The position numbers were made by a program, and so were the translations under genes. The notes under the pieces were generated by a model. The model did no database searches and was not told where the DNA came from. It saw only the letters and a program-made list of their open reading frames with translations. Shown here piece after piece: positions 26,199 to 36,000 of a stretch of 64,000 bases of DNA (position 1 is its first letter; each line of letters opens with the position of its first letter). Origin of the DNA: Marinobacterium litorale DSM 23545 (GTDB lineage: Bacteria; Pseudomonadota; Gammaproteobacteria; Pseudomonadales; Balneatricaceae); contig NZ_AUAZ01000002.1 of NCBI RefSeq assembly GCF_000428985.1, forward strand, positions 62,001 through 126,000. The letters are read 5' to 3'.

Positions 26199-27695
26199 TT
26201 ATGACAGGTCGTCTTTCATCTGCTGGCGTAACGTCTTGATCTCCAGCTCTTTCTGATTAAGACGCGCTTTCTCGATATCATTTAATCCGTTTTCTCTGCG
26301 TGCGAACTCAACCTGGCGTAACGCCAGATCCAGTTGGGCGGTGAGCATAAAATACTCGATGCGCGCCATATGCACCGCATAGATTCGACCGTTCAGGCCT
26401 TCCGTTTCCGCCAGTTGATACCAAAAATCCACATCGTTGGGGTAGTCGCGTACCAGCTCGTTCAGGACCTGTGCCGCCAGCTTGATCCGGCCGGTCTGTC
26501 GAGCGATCAGTGCATAACGATAGCGCACGGGCATGCTGTCCGGATAAAGATCCAATAGTGCTTCTACGCGGTTGAATGCCTGATTCTGCGCGCCTTCAGC
26601 CAGCAGCAGGTCCAGCTCACTTAAGCGTACATAGAGGTGATCCCGCCATTGAGATGGTAGTGATTCGAATGCCTCCCGGCTTTGCTGTGTGCGCCCGGCT
26701 GCCAGCGCGCTGATCATCTGACCATAACGTGCGGTGCCGCTGCCGCCATCGCTGGCCTGCTCGGAGTATGTGCTGTAGAGCGTTTGCGGCTCCTTGCTGT
26801 AATGCACCTGCAGTCGCGTGCGTACCAGATCATAGAGCATATCATCGCCGTTAACGGGTGGTCGTGGCAGTGTTGCTGCACGATTGAGCGAGTCAGCGAT
26901 GCGTGATTCCGTCACCGGGTGAGTGAGCAGGAATTCGGGGGGCTTCTGGCCGTAGAACCGATAGCTGTTTTGCAGGCGCTCGAACATCTTGGGCATCGCG
27001 TAGGGATCGTACCCGCTGGCGGACAGCGTCTGCATCCCGATTCGGTCAGCCTCCTGTTCGTTGCGCCGGCTGAATGCAAGCTGGGCCTGTGCTGATCCGG
27101 CGATGGTCGAGGTGATCGCTGCGGTGCCGGCCTGACTATCCGCCGCCGCAACGAGAATACCGGCGAGCAGGCCGGCAAGCATCAGGGGCCGATTGCGCCG
27201 ACTCTCTTCCAGCTGTTGGGCATAATGCCTTTGACTTAAGTGAGCCAGTTCGTGGGCGACCACTGAGGCCAGCTCCGCTTCAGATTCGGAGGCCAGCAAC
27301 AGGCCGCCGTGAATGCCGACGATGCCCCCGGGAACGGCGAAGGCGTTAAAACTTTCCTTGTCCAGTACGACCAGTTCAAGGCGGCGGTCCATCAATTCGC
27401 TGTGCTCTACGACCTGCCACAGCAGGTCATTCAGATATTGCTTGACCACCGGGTCGTCCAGAAGGGCGGCTTGGCCGCGCAGCACCCGGGCCCAGTTGCG
27501 CCCCAATCGGTGCTCCTCTTGCAGAGAGATCGTGCTGGAGGTGGCATCGGTTAATACAGGCAGACTTGGGTCGGCATGCGCCGTAGGCAGATTTAACGTG
27601 ATGCCCAGGCTAAACGCCATCAGTAGCGGTAAAACCCGCTTTGCTTTTTCAGGACGATTATCTTTGATCCTGTTTTGGTATAAAGTGCGTCGCAT
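26199..27695 (-). CDS. bepA: M48 metalloprotease with TPR repeats, BepA-like
   Basis: A 498-residue periplasmic zinc protease/chaperone acting in outer-membrane protein quality control. A signal peptide ending NLPTAHA is followed by the peptidase domain with VVAHELAHLSQRH (HExxH zinc site) and a NEQEADRIGMQTLSASGYDP third-ligand region. The C-terminal half (about 290-498) is TPR-like. BepA degrades stalled LptD/BamA. It starts at the ATG at 27695, which has AAGAG upstream; the GTG at 27707 is less likely. It is divergent from tusA. Confidence 0.92.
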   Translation of the reverse strand: MRRTLYQNRIKDNRPEKAKRVLPLLMAFSLGITLNLPTAHADPSLPVLTDATSSTISLQEEHRLGRNWARVLRGQAALLDDPVVKQYLNDLLWQVVEHSELMDRRLELVVLDKESFNAFAVPGGIVGIHGGLLLASESEAELASVVAHELAHLSQRHYAQQLEESRRNRPLMLAGLLAGILVAAADSQAGTAAITSTIAGSAQAQLAFSRRNEQEADRIGMQTLSASGYDPYAMPKMFERLQNSYRFYGQKPPEFLLTHPVTESRIADSLNRAATLPRPPVNGDDMLYDLVRTRLQVHYSKEPQTLYSTYSEQASDGGSGTARYGQMISALAAGRTQQSREAFESLPSQWRDHLYVRLSELDLLLAEGAQNQAFNRVEALLDLYPDSMPVRYRYALIARQTGRIKLAAQVLNELVRDYPNDVDFWYQLAETEGLNGRIYAVHMARIEYFMLTAQLDLALRQVEFARRENGLNDIEKARLNQKELEIKTLRQQMKDDLS

Positions 27696-27727
27696 GCAGC
27701 TCTTCACAAGTCGGAGGTAAATAATTG

Positions 27728-27985
27728 ATGCACCAGTCTTCAGCCGACAGCAGCATAGATCAACTGCTTGACGCCAGTGGCTTGAGCTGTCCTCTACCGT
27801 TGCTCAAGGCCAAACAGGCGCTGAACCGTATGTCACCGGGTGAGGTGCTGAAGGTGGTTGCCACTGACAGCGGATCGGTTCGAGATTTTCGCGTCTATGT
27901 CGAACATAGCGACCACGAAATGGTCGATTCGTTCACCGATGGTGAATGTTATATCCATATCATACGGCGTGGGCCGAAAAGCTGA
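27728..27985 (+). CDS. tusA: Sulfur-carrier protein TusA
   Basis: An 85-residue sulfurtransferase with the diagnostic CPxP motif in LDASGLSCPLPLLKAKQAL (persulfide-carrying Cys21). It relays sulfur from IscS for 2-thiouridine of tRNA-Lys, Glu and Gln, and can serve other sulfur pathways. It starts at the ATG at 27728, 11 nt after CGGAGG; the TTG at 27725 is not needed. It is 22 bp before perM, so the two are probably co-transcribed. Confidence 0.95.
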   Translation: MHQSSADSSIDQLLDASGLSCPLPLLKAKQALNRMSPGEVLKVVATDSGSVRDFRVYVEHSDHEMVDSFTDGECYIHIIRRGPKS

Positions 27986-28007
27986 AACCAGGGAGCGCTG
28001 AGCGCCA

Positions 28008-29087
28008 ATGCGTAAAATTCTCAATAAATGGATCGATCAGTATTTCTCGGATGAGGAAGCGCTGTTCCTGTTTCTGATTCTTGCGACCGGGTTGGCGATT
28101 ATTGTTTTTCTCGGTGCGCCGTTGGCACCGGTGTTTGCCAGTTTGATACTGGCGTTTCTGATGCAGGGGCTTGTGACCTGGACCGAGGAGCGGGGCGTGC
28201 CCCACCTGTTGGCCGTTCTACTGGTGTTCCTCGTGTTTCTTGGTTTTGTCACCGCATTCCTGCTGTTTGTAATGCCGATTGCCTGGCGGCAATCCGTCAA
28301 CTTGTTTAATGAGCTGCCCGGGATGGTGGTGCAGGTCCAGAACCTGTTGCTGTTGCTGCCGCAGAAATACCCCGATCTGGTATCCGAGGCACAGATCCGC
28401 GAGCTGATTGGTGTCGCGGCTGCCGAGCTCAGTCGGTTGGGGCAGTGGGTCGTTACCTTCTCCCTGAATTCGCTGACCGGTATCGCGGCTTTGGCGATCT
28501 ATCTGGTATTGGTGCCAATACTGGTGTTCTTCTTTCTGAAGGACGGTGACTCGATGCTCTCCACCTTTTCCAGCTTTCTGCCCGAGAAGCGTGAGATGAT
28601 GACCCGCATCTGGCAGGAGATGGACCTCCAGATCGCTAACTATGTGCGGGGGAAGGCAACGGAGATCCTGATTGTTGGCGGGGTGACGTGGATTACCTTC
28701 GCGTTGCTGGGGATTAACTACGCGGCCCTGTTGGCGCTTATGGTAGGGCTGTCCGTGTTGATTCCCTATATCGGTGCGGCGCTGGTTACCTTTCCGATTG
28801 CGCTGATCGCCTTTTTTCAGTGGGGCTGGAGCGGCGATTTCATGTGGCTGATGATCGCCTATGCTGTGATTCAGGCGTTGGATGGGAATGTGCTTGTCCC
28901 GCTTCTGTTCTCTGAAGCGGTTAACCTGCACCCGGTTTCGATTATCGTTGCGGTGTTGGTGTTCGGGACACTGTGGGGATTCTGGGGGCTGTTCTTTGCG
29001 ATTCCGCTGGCAACGTTGGTTAAAGCCGTGGTCAACGCCTGGCCAAAGGTGGCTCAACACGCGGATCAGGAAGGGGCGTCTGAGTAG
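28008..29087 (+). CDS. perM: AI-2E family transporter, PerM-like
   Basis: A 359-residue inner-membrane protein with about seven to eight helices. An N-terminal pair is followed by a cytoplasmic or periplasmic section (about 95-150) and the family-typical LVPILVFFFLKDGDSMLSTF, then LLGINYAALLALMVGLSVLIPYIGAALVT. The family (UPF0118) contains the AI-2 exporter TqsA, Na+/H+ antiporters and members of unknown substrate; PerM is the closest name by context (next to bepA/tusA/bcp, as in E. coli-like orders). The stop lies inside the hairpin shared with bcp. Confidence 0.88.
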   Translation: MRKILNKWIDQYFSDEEALFLFLILATGLAIIVFLGAPLAPVFASLILAFLMQGLVTWTEERGVPHLLAVLLVFLVFLGFVTAFLLFVMPIAWRQSVNLFNELPGMVVQVQNLLLLLPQKYPDLVSEAQIRELIGVAAAELSRLGQWVVTFSLNSLTGIAALAIYLVLVPILVFFFLKDGDSMLSTFSSFLPEKREMMTRIWQEMDLQIANYVRGKATEILIVGGVTWITFALLGINYAALLALMVGLSVLIPYIGAALVTFPIALIAFFQWGWSGDFMWLMIAYAVIQALDGNVLVPLLFSEAVNLHPVSIIVAVLVFGTLWGFWGLFFAIPLATLVKAVVNAWPKVAQHADQEGASE

Positions 29088-29094
29088 ACGCCCC
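29073..29094. terminator. Perfect hairpin across the perM stop
   Basis: GGGGCGTCT pairs with AGACGCCCC around a GAGT tetraloop; the stem includes the last perM codons and its stop. It lies 8 bp from the end of convergent bcp. There is no U-tract. It probably serves as a two-way terminator or 3' stabiliser. Confidence 0.6.
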
Positions 29095-29101
29095 GGACGA
29101 A

Positions 29102-29554
29102 TCAGTCGTCGCTGAGAATCTGGGCGGTGTGTTCCTTGGTTTTTACCTTCTTGATAACGTCTGTGATAGTGCCGTTTTCATCAATCAGGAAGGTGGTACG
29201 CACGGTACCCATATACTCTTTGCCGTAGTTTTTCTTCAACTGCCAGGTGCCATAGAGTTCATGAACCTGATGCTCGGTATCGGCAATCAGCGGGAAGGGC
29301 AGTTCATACTTGGCAATAAAGTTTTGATGCTTCTTCTCGGTGTCAGTGCTGACGCCGATAACCTGGTAGCCCTCGGCCTGGAGTCGCTCATAATTATCTC
29401 TGAGATCGCACGCCTGGGCCGTGCAGCCAGGGGTGTTGTCCCGCGGGTAGAAGTAGAGGACCACTTTCTTGCCCTTGAACTGGCTGAGGCTGATCGGGTC
29501 GCCGTTTTGATCCACGGCATTGAAGTCGGGGGCCGTCTGTCCAGTTTCTAGCAT
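29102..29554 (-). CDS. bcp: Thioredoxin-dependent peroxiredoxin Bcp
   Basis: A 150-residue peroxiredoxin reducing hydroperoxides. VVLYFYPRDNTPGCTAQACD holds the peroxidatic Cys44 and the nearby resolving Cys49, as in E. coli Bcp, so this is the alpha2-type intramolecular disulfide form. It starts at the ATG at 29554 behind AAGGAG. Divergent from dapA. Confidence 0.96.
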   Translation of the reverse strand: MLETGQTAPDFNAVDQNGDPISLSQFKGKKVVLYFYPRDNTPGCTAQACDLRDNYERLQAEGYQVIGVSTDTEKKHQNFIAKYELPFPLIADTEHQVHELYGTWQLKKNYGKEYMGTVRTTFLIDENGTITDVIKKVKTKEHTAQILSDD

Positions 29555-29736
29555 GCTTTAGCTCCTTTGCATTGTGAAAAGTGTATCGACCTACTACGCT
29601 TGCGAGCGCCAAATCGTTTAAAATGCCAGCCCTTTAAGATAGCAAAAGCTGCCCCCGAGGGTAATTGGTTATCCGGTTGTGCCGCGGGGGCGGCGTCAGT
29701 ACCATACTTGGTCTTTGAATTCAGATGGAGAAAGAG

Positions 29737-30612
29737 ATGATTCGCGGCAGTATTGTAGCGCTCGTGACCCCCATGCATGCCAACGGAGATGTCGATTGGG
29801 AAGCGTTGGATAAGGTGGTCGATCTGCATCTGAAACACGGCACCGCCGCGATCGGTGCCGTGGGAACCACCGGCGAATCCGCGACGTTGGATTACGATGA
29901 GCACCTGGACGTGATCAAACATGTCATCAAGCGTGTCGATGGCCGGATTCCGGTTGTGGCCGGCACCGGTGCCAACTCGACTCACGAAGCGATCGAACTG
30001 ACTCGACGTGCCAAGAATGCAGGTGCGGATTACAGCCTGCTGGTAACGCCCTATTACAACAAACCCTCCCAAGAGGGTTTGTACCAGCATTTCAAGGCGA
30101 TTGCAGACGCTGTCGATATTCCGCAGATTCTGTATAACGTACCGAGCCGGACCGGTTGCGACATGAAGCCGGAAACCGTTTATCGATTGGTTGACCACCC
30201 AAATATCGTGGGAATCAAGGAAGCAACCGGCGATCTGGAGCGTGCACGGCAACTGATCGAGAATGTGCCTGCAGATTTTGCGGTGTACTCCGGCGATGAC
30301 GCGACGGCTATCGAGCTGATTCTGCTTGGTGGACAGGGCAACATTTCGGTGACCGCGAACGTGGCCCCGGCCGAAATGGCAGAGCTTTGTCGTCTGGGCC
30401 TGGAAGGGCAGGTCGAGGCCGCGCGCGCTCTGCAGCACAAGCTGATGCCGTTGCATACCAAGCTGTTTGTTGAAGCGAACCCGATTCCGGTGAAGTGGGC
30501 GATGCATGAAATGGGGCTGATTGGCCTGGGGATTCGACTGCCGCTGACTGTGCTGGCTGACGAGTATCACGAGGATGTGCGCAACGCACTGCGACAGTGC
30601 GGACTGATTTAA
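29737..30612 (+). CDS. dapA: 4-hydroxy-tetrahydrodipicolinate synthase
   Basis: A 291-residue TIM-barrel aldolase that condenses pyruvate with aspartate semialdehyde in lysine/diaminopimelate synthesis. The Schiff-base Lys161 is in GIKEATGD, with Tyr133 in LYNVPSRTG, and GAVGTTGESATL carries the Thr pair; the numbering coincides with the E. coli enzyme. The ATG at 29737 is preferred over 29725 because GGAGAAAGAG sits between them. It leads directly into bamC 11 bp later. Confidence 0.97.
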   Translation: MIRGSIVALVTPMHANGDVDWEALDKVVDLHLKHGTAAIGAVGTTGESATLDYDEHLDVIKHVIKRVDGRIPVVAGTGANSTHEAIELTRRAKNAGADYSLLVTPYYNKPSQEGLYQHFKAIADAVDIPQILYNVPSRTGCDMKPETVYRLVDHPNIVGIKEATGDLERARQLIENVPADFAVYSGDDATAIELILLGGQGNISVTANVAPAEMAELCRLGLEGQVEAARALQHKLMPLHTKLFVEANPIPVKWAMHEMGLIGLGIRLPLTVLADEYHEDVRNALRQCGLI

Positions 30613-30623
30613 CGGGCAGGGAT

Positions 30624-32027
30624 ATGACCAAAGCTTCCTTATCATTGCTGGCGATTGCGGTCGCCTCCGGCCTCAGCGGCTGCGGTATGTTGAAAAACAA
30701 TCCGCTGTACGGGGAAAACGGTGTTGTCCGCGATCGTGGGCAGGATTATGAGCAGGCTCAGGCGGCAGAGCGACTCAAGCTGCCTCCCGGCATGCGCTCG
30801 CGCCAGATGCAGGAGCGGCTGGTGGTGCCCGAGGTGGGGACAACCGCGTCCGAGACCACGGGTGAGTTTGCCGTGCCTCGGCCGGAGTTTTTCTATGTCG
30901 AGTCGGGTAGCGAGTCGGTAAATCTCAAGCGTGAAGATGGTGAGCGTGTTCTGCTGGTCGATGAACCGATCGCCGATGTCTGGATCAAACTGCAGGAGTT
31001 TTGGTCGTTCAACGGTATCGGACTGTCATCGACGGATCCGCGCAGCGGCATCATGGAGACTGACTGGATAACGCTGGAAGGCGATCAGTACGGCTTTGTG
31101 GATGGTTGGATCAAACGCCTGACACTTCAGGATATCCAGGGGCCGACCCGCAACAAGCTGCGCGTATCGCTGCGGCCCGACCCGGAAGATTACGAGCGCA
31201 CGGCGATCCGTATGCAGCATGTCCAGTACCCGCTGGATGCCTCCGTGGCGGATGTGGACTGGAGCAGTACGGGTAGCGCCCGCGATGTGGAGTACAAGTC
31301 GGACATGATGTTCGAGATGCTGCGCTATCTGAGCAAGGCCGCGGAGCCGGATTCACAGAGTCTGGTCGCCATGCAGCGTCAATCCCACGAAGGGTCGCAG
31401 CTGGGACGTGACTCGCGCGGTCATCCGGTGCTCAAACTGGGCGCACCGATTGATGAGGCCTGGACACAGCTCAATGATGCGCTGGATGCCACCGAGATCG
31501 ATGTGGGGACTCGCGATCAGGCAACCGGCATGATCTATCTCACCTACACCACCTCCACCCCGGTCAGCGAAACGGAACGAATGGGCTTCTTTGAATGGCT
31601 CCACTCCGACCGTGAAGAGATCACATTCAATACCAGTCTGCTCTCGTCGGCGCTGGGTGGTGATGACGAGATGAGTGATGACCCGAATGCGATTCGCTAC
31701 AGCTCGGGACCAACCCGGATCGAGAAGATTGATCCCGAGGCGGACGAGGTCTCGGCGCTTACCGATCCGGATGATCCGGCCAATCGGCCCGGATATAAAA
31801 TCTGGTTCGCTGGCAAGGTGATCTACGTGTTCGGCGACGGTGAGAGCGGCGTCTATAATCAGGACACCGGCGAGTTTGAACACACGGGGCGCTATCAGCT
31901 CAAGTTGAACCGGACCCGCAGTGGCGTCTTCCTGTCGGTGCGTACCGATCAGGGTCTGGCCGCGCCGGATGTTATCGCCGATGAGATCCTTTGGGCCGTC
32001 AAAGAGCACCTGCCCTACGGCAACTGA
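30624..32027 (+). CDS. bamC: BAM complex lipoprotein BamC
   Basis: A 467-residue outer-membrane lipoprotein of the beta-barrel assembly machine. The signal ends at a lipobox LSGC (Cys about residue 19), followed by an unstructured N-terminal region (NPLYGENGVVRDRGQDYEQA) and two helix-grip domains. The protein is longer than E. coli BamC (344); extra acidic loops around residues 330-390 account for part of this. It starts at the ATG at 30624 after GGCAGGG. The dapA-bamC-purC order is the same as in E. coli. Confidence 0.92.
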   Translation: MTKASLSLLAIAVASGLSGCGMLKNNPLYGENGVVRDRGQDYEQAQAAERLKLPPGMRSRQMQERLVVPEVGTTASETTGEFAVPRPEFFYVESGSESVNLKREDGERVLLVDEPIADVWIKLQEFWSFNGIGLSSTDPRSGIMETDWITLEGDQYGFVDGWIKRLTLQDIQGPTRNKLRVSLRPDPEDYERTAIRMQHVQYPLDASVADVDWSSTGSARDVEYKSDMMFEMLRYLSKAAEPDSQSLVAMQRQSHEGSQLGRDSRGHPVLKLGAPIDEAWTQLNDALDATEIDVGTRDQATGMIYLTYTTSTPVSETERMGFFEWLHSDREEITFNTSLLSSALGGDDEMSDDPNAIRYSSGPTRIEKIDPEADEVSALTDPDDPANRPGYKIWFAGKVIYVFGDGESGVYNQDTGEFEHTGRYQLKLNRTRSGVFLSVRTDQGLAAPDVIADEILWAVKEHLPYGN

Positions 32028-32068
32028 ATATGTGACACCCCTGAGCGCAGGGTATTTTGGAGAATTTG

Positions 32069-32782
32069 ATGGAAAAGCGTGAACAGCTTTACAGCGGTAA
32101 GGCGAAATCGGTCTATACCACTGATGATGCCGATGTGATGGTGCTCGAGTTTCGCGATGACACCTCCGCTTTTGATGGCAAGAAGGTAGAGCAGCTGGAT
32201 CGCAAGGGCATGGTGAACAACAAGTTCAATGCTTTTGTTATGCAGAAGCTTGAAGCGGCAGGAATACCGACCCATTTTATTAAACTGTTGTCGGATACCG
32301 AGTCGGCCGTGAAGCGGCTTGAGATGATCCCCATCGAGTGTGTCGTGCGTAACGTGGCGGCAGGCTCTATCTGCCGGCGTTACGGTGTTCAGGAAGGTAT
32401 GGATTTGAATCCGCCGACGTTCGAGTTTTTCCTGAAGAACGATGCGCTTGGCGATCCGATGGTGAACGAATACCACATCGACTCGTTTGGCTGGGCGACG
32501 GCCGATCAGGTCGCGCGCGCCAAAGAGCTGACCTTTGCTGCCAACGATGTGCTCAAGGCGATGTTCGATCAGGCCGGCATGGTGCTGGTGGATTACAAGC
32601 TTGAATTCGGCATGTACAAGGGTGAACTGGTGTTGGGCGATGAGTTCTCACCGGATGGCTGCCGGATCTGGGATAAAGAAACCCGCAAGAAGCTGGATAA
32701 GGATCGCTTCCGCCAGGGGTTGGGCGGCGTTATTGAGGCCTATGAAGAGGTTGGTCGCCGTCTGGGAATCAGTTTCGACTGA
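32069..32782 (+). CDS. purC: SAICAR synthetase
   Basis: A 237-residue ATP-dependent enzyme joining aspartate to CAIR in purine synthesis, the same length as E. coli PurC. It begins [20 protein letters not shown] and contains [12 protein letters not shown], the family block [18 protein letters not shown] and [20 protein letters not shown]. It starts at the ATG at 32069 after GGAGA; the ATG at 32057 upstream is less well placed. A strong terminator ends the dapA-bamC-purC run. Confidence 0.97.
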   Translation: MEKREQLYSGKAKSVYTTDDADVMVLEFRDDTSAFDGKKVEQLDRKGMVNNKFNAFVMQKLEAAGIPTHFIKLLSDTESAVKRLEMIPIECVVRNVAAGSICRRYGVQEGMDLNPPTFEFFLKNDALGDPMVNEYHIDSFGWATADQVARAKELTFAANDVLKAMFDQAGMVLVDYKLEFGMYKGELVLGDEFSPDGCRIWDKETRKKLDKDRFRQGLGGVIEAYEEVGRRLGISFD

Positions 32783-32808
32783 TTCTGACCGTCACGACAG
32801 AGATTTCT

Positions 32809-32841
32809 AAAAGCTCCGGCCTAGGCCGGAGCTTTTTTTTT
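32809..32841 (+). terminator. Rho-independent terminator after purC
   Basis: AAAGCTCCGGCC and GGCCGGAGCTTT form an uninterrupted palindrome with little or no loop (the centre is CTAG), followed by a run of T. It is the strongest terminator of the window and ends the dapA-bamC-purC operon. Confidence 0.92.
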
Positions 32842-32940
32842 GGTATGAAATATTGGTGGTGATAAATCCTTTGTGTGGCCCAATAAACATAAAATAAATC
32901 ACTGCATAATTCTGATTGACTGGAAAATGGTTTCAGGAAA

Positions 32941-32985
32941 TAGCATTATGCCTTGGCAAATTTTCTGATGCTGAACTAGCATTAT
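32941..32985. repeat. Paired 9-bp direct repeat upstream of gdh
   Basis: TAGCATTAT occurs at 32941-32949 and again at 32977-32985, 36 bp apart, in the AT-rich leader of the glutamate dehydrogenase gene. The spacing is roughly 3.4 helical turns. It could be a paired binding site or chance. Confidence 0.3.
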
Positions 32986-33023
32986 CGAAACTGGAATTTT
33001 TCGGCCCCGATGGAGAGTGGCAG

Positions 33024-36000
33024 ATGTCCGAACGGCGAAACGAACAGAAGAATAAAATCCTTTCCCAGCTGGGTGATATGCTCACTGCCCGCCTGCCCGA
33101 GGCGGATCTGAACCCTGTCCTTGATTTTATGTATCAGTATTACCGTGTGTCACCGTTGGAGGAGTTGGCCGAGCGCAGCTTCGAAAACCTGTACGGTGCC
33201 ACCTTGTCCTGCTGGGAACACCTGCAGGAAGCACCGGGGGACGACAGCAATATCCATGTGTTCAACCCTGACCTGGAGCGCCACGGCTGGCACTGCGGTC
33301 ACACGGTTATCCAGATTATGCATGCCGATATGCCGTTTCTGGTGGACTCCGTTCGTATGGAGCTTAACCGGCGGGGGCTGTCGATCCATGTGGTTCATAG
33401 CGGCGTGCTCTCGGTGCAGCGCAACGGCGATAAGGTCAGAGTGCAGAGTGATGCGGCAGACACCGAGCGCGAGGCGCTGCTCTATATCGAAGTCGATCGT
33501 CACAGCAACCCGGAAGAGCTCAAGGGAATCGAGCACAGTTTGAGTGAGGTGCTGGGTCAGGTTCGTGCCGCCGTGGGGGATTTTGAGGCGATGCGTGCCC
33601 AGGTTGACACGCTGCAGCAGGAGCTCGCCGATGATAGCGTTATCGATAGCGGCAAGCGGGAAGAGGCGCGCGCCTACCTGAGCTGGATGCTCGATAACCG
33701 TTTCACCTTTCTCGGCTACGAAGAGCTTGATTTCAAACATGAGGGGGGGCAGCTCAGTATCGAGCAGAGAGAGGGTTCGGCCCTGGGGATCTGCCAGCTG
33801 CAGGAGCGCGTCAAGCCAACGCCCACTGCGCCGGAGCACTGTTTCCTGCTGGAGCCTGAGCCCCTGAGTTTCGCCAAGGATGATCAGCGCTCACGGGTGC
33901 ACCGCCCGGCCTATCGTGACCTGGTGCTGGTCAAACGGTTTGATGATCAGGGACAGGTGATTGGCGAGTGTCGCTTCTATGGCCTCTACACGTCGCCGGT
34001 CTACGTGGAGTCGCCGCGCAATATTCCGATACTGCGCCGTCGTATGGAGTGCGTGCTCAGCCACGCCGGGTTTACGCCGGGGGGACACAGTGCCAAGTCA
34101 CTGGCGCAGATCCTGAATGAGCTGCCCCGTGACGAGTTGCTGCTCTCCAGCGAACAGGAGCTGTTCGATAACGCGATGGGGGTATTTAACCTCCAGGAGC
34201 GGCGTAAGGTGCGGCTGCTGATTCGTCGCGATGCCTGCGGCAAGTTCTACACCATGCTCTATTACGTGCCGCGGGATATCTTTAATACGGCCTTGCGTAC
34301 GCAGGTTCAGGAGATGCTGCTGGAGCGCCTCGGCGCGCTGGATTGCGAGTTCACTACCTACTATAGCGAGTCCGTTCTGACCCGTGTCTATTTCGTGTTG
34401 CCTGTAGATCCGAGCAAAGAGATCCGCTTTGATCCTCAGGAGCTGGAAGCGGAGGTGGCGGAACTATCGCGCTCCTGGTCCGATGAGTTGCACCATGTAC
34501 TGGTGGATTCTGCCGGCGAAGAGCGCGGTAATCATCTGGCCAACCGCTATCGTACGGCGTTTCCGTCCGCCTACCGCGAGCATTTCTCGCCGAGCAGCGC
34601 GGTTTTCGATATCGAACATATCGAGGAACTCGATACCGGTAAGAGCATCAGCATGAGTTTCTACCGGCAGATCGAGCAGTCGCGAGACCTGTTGCGCTTC
34701 AAGCTTTTTAACCGCAATGATCCGCTGGTTCTCTCCGACATCATTCCGGTGCTGGAAAACCTGGGAATGCGAGTTGTGGGCGAGCATCCTTACATGGTGC
34801 GTCGTCGTGATGGCGAACAGTTCTGGATTCACGACTTTACACTGTTCTACAACAGCTCGGAGACGGTTGATCTTGAGGAGGTAAAACAGGTATTCCAGGA
34901 TGCGTTCTCCAATATCTGGAGCGGGCATGCCGAAAACGACGAGTTTAACCGGCTTGTTATCGGCGCCCGTTTGACCTGGCGCGAAGTGGCCATGCTGCGC
35001 GCCTATTCCCGTTACAACCAGCAGATCCGTTTCGGGTTCAGTCAGCCCTATATTGCCGACACCCTGGCCCGTCACCTGTATATCGCGCGACTGCTCGTTG
35101 CGTTGTTCAGGGCGCGGTTCGAGCCGGGACGTCAGAACAGCTCCAAGGTCGAGGCGTTGGCGGAGCGCATCGCCAACAGCATTCTCGATGCGTTGGAAAA
35201 AGTCGATCACCTCAATGATGACAAGATCCTGCGGCGCTACCTGGAGTTGATCCGCGCCACCTTGCGTACCAACTACTTCCAGACTGACGGCAACGGAGAG
35301 CTGAAGGACTACTTCGTCTTCAAGATGGATCCCCATGCCATCGCCAATATTCCGCTACCGCGGCCCATGTTCGAGATCTTCGTCTACTCAGCGCGGGTGG
35401 AAGGTGTCCATCTGCGCGGTGGCAAGGTGGCCCGTGGCGGGCTGCGTTGGTCGGATCGTCGCGAGGATTATCGCACCGAGGTGCTGGGTCTGGTTAAAGC
35501 TCAGCAGGTGAAGAACGCGGTTATCGTTCCGGTCGGTGCCAAGGGGGGCTTTGTCGCCAAGCAGTTGCCGGCCAACGGCAGCCGGGAAGAGATCATGGAG
35601 GAGGGCATCGCCAGCTACAAGACCTTCATCCGCGGGCTGCTCGATGTTACCGACAACTACGTGGATGGTGACGTGGTGCCGCCGCCTGAGCTGGTGCGTC
35701 ACGATGAGGACGATCCTTACCTCGTGGTCGCGGCCGACAAGGGAACGGCGACGTTTTCCGATATCGCGAATTCCATTGCGGAAGAGTTCGGCTTCTGGTT
35801 GGGTGATGCCTTCGCCTCCGGTGGCTCACAGGGCTACGATCATAAGAAGATGGGGATTACCGCCCGGGGGGCCTGGGAATCGGTCAAACTGCACTTCCGT
35901 GAGCTGGGGCTGGATACTCAGACCGAATCGTTCTCGGTGGTGGGGATTGGTGATATGGCCGGCGATGTATTCGGTAACGGTATGCTGATGTCTGAGCACA

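Noticed and set aside
34464-35336. 290-codon reverse-strand open frame
   Set aside because: Antisense to the GDH gene.
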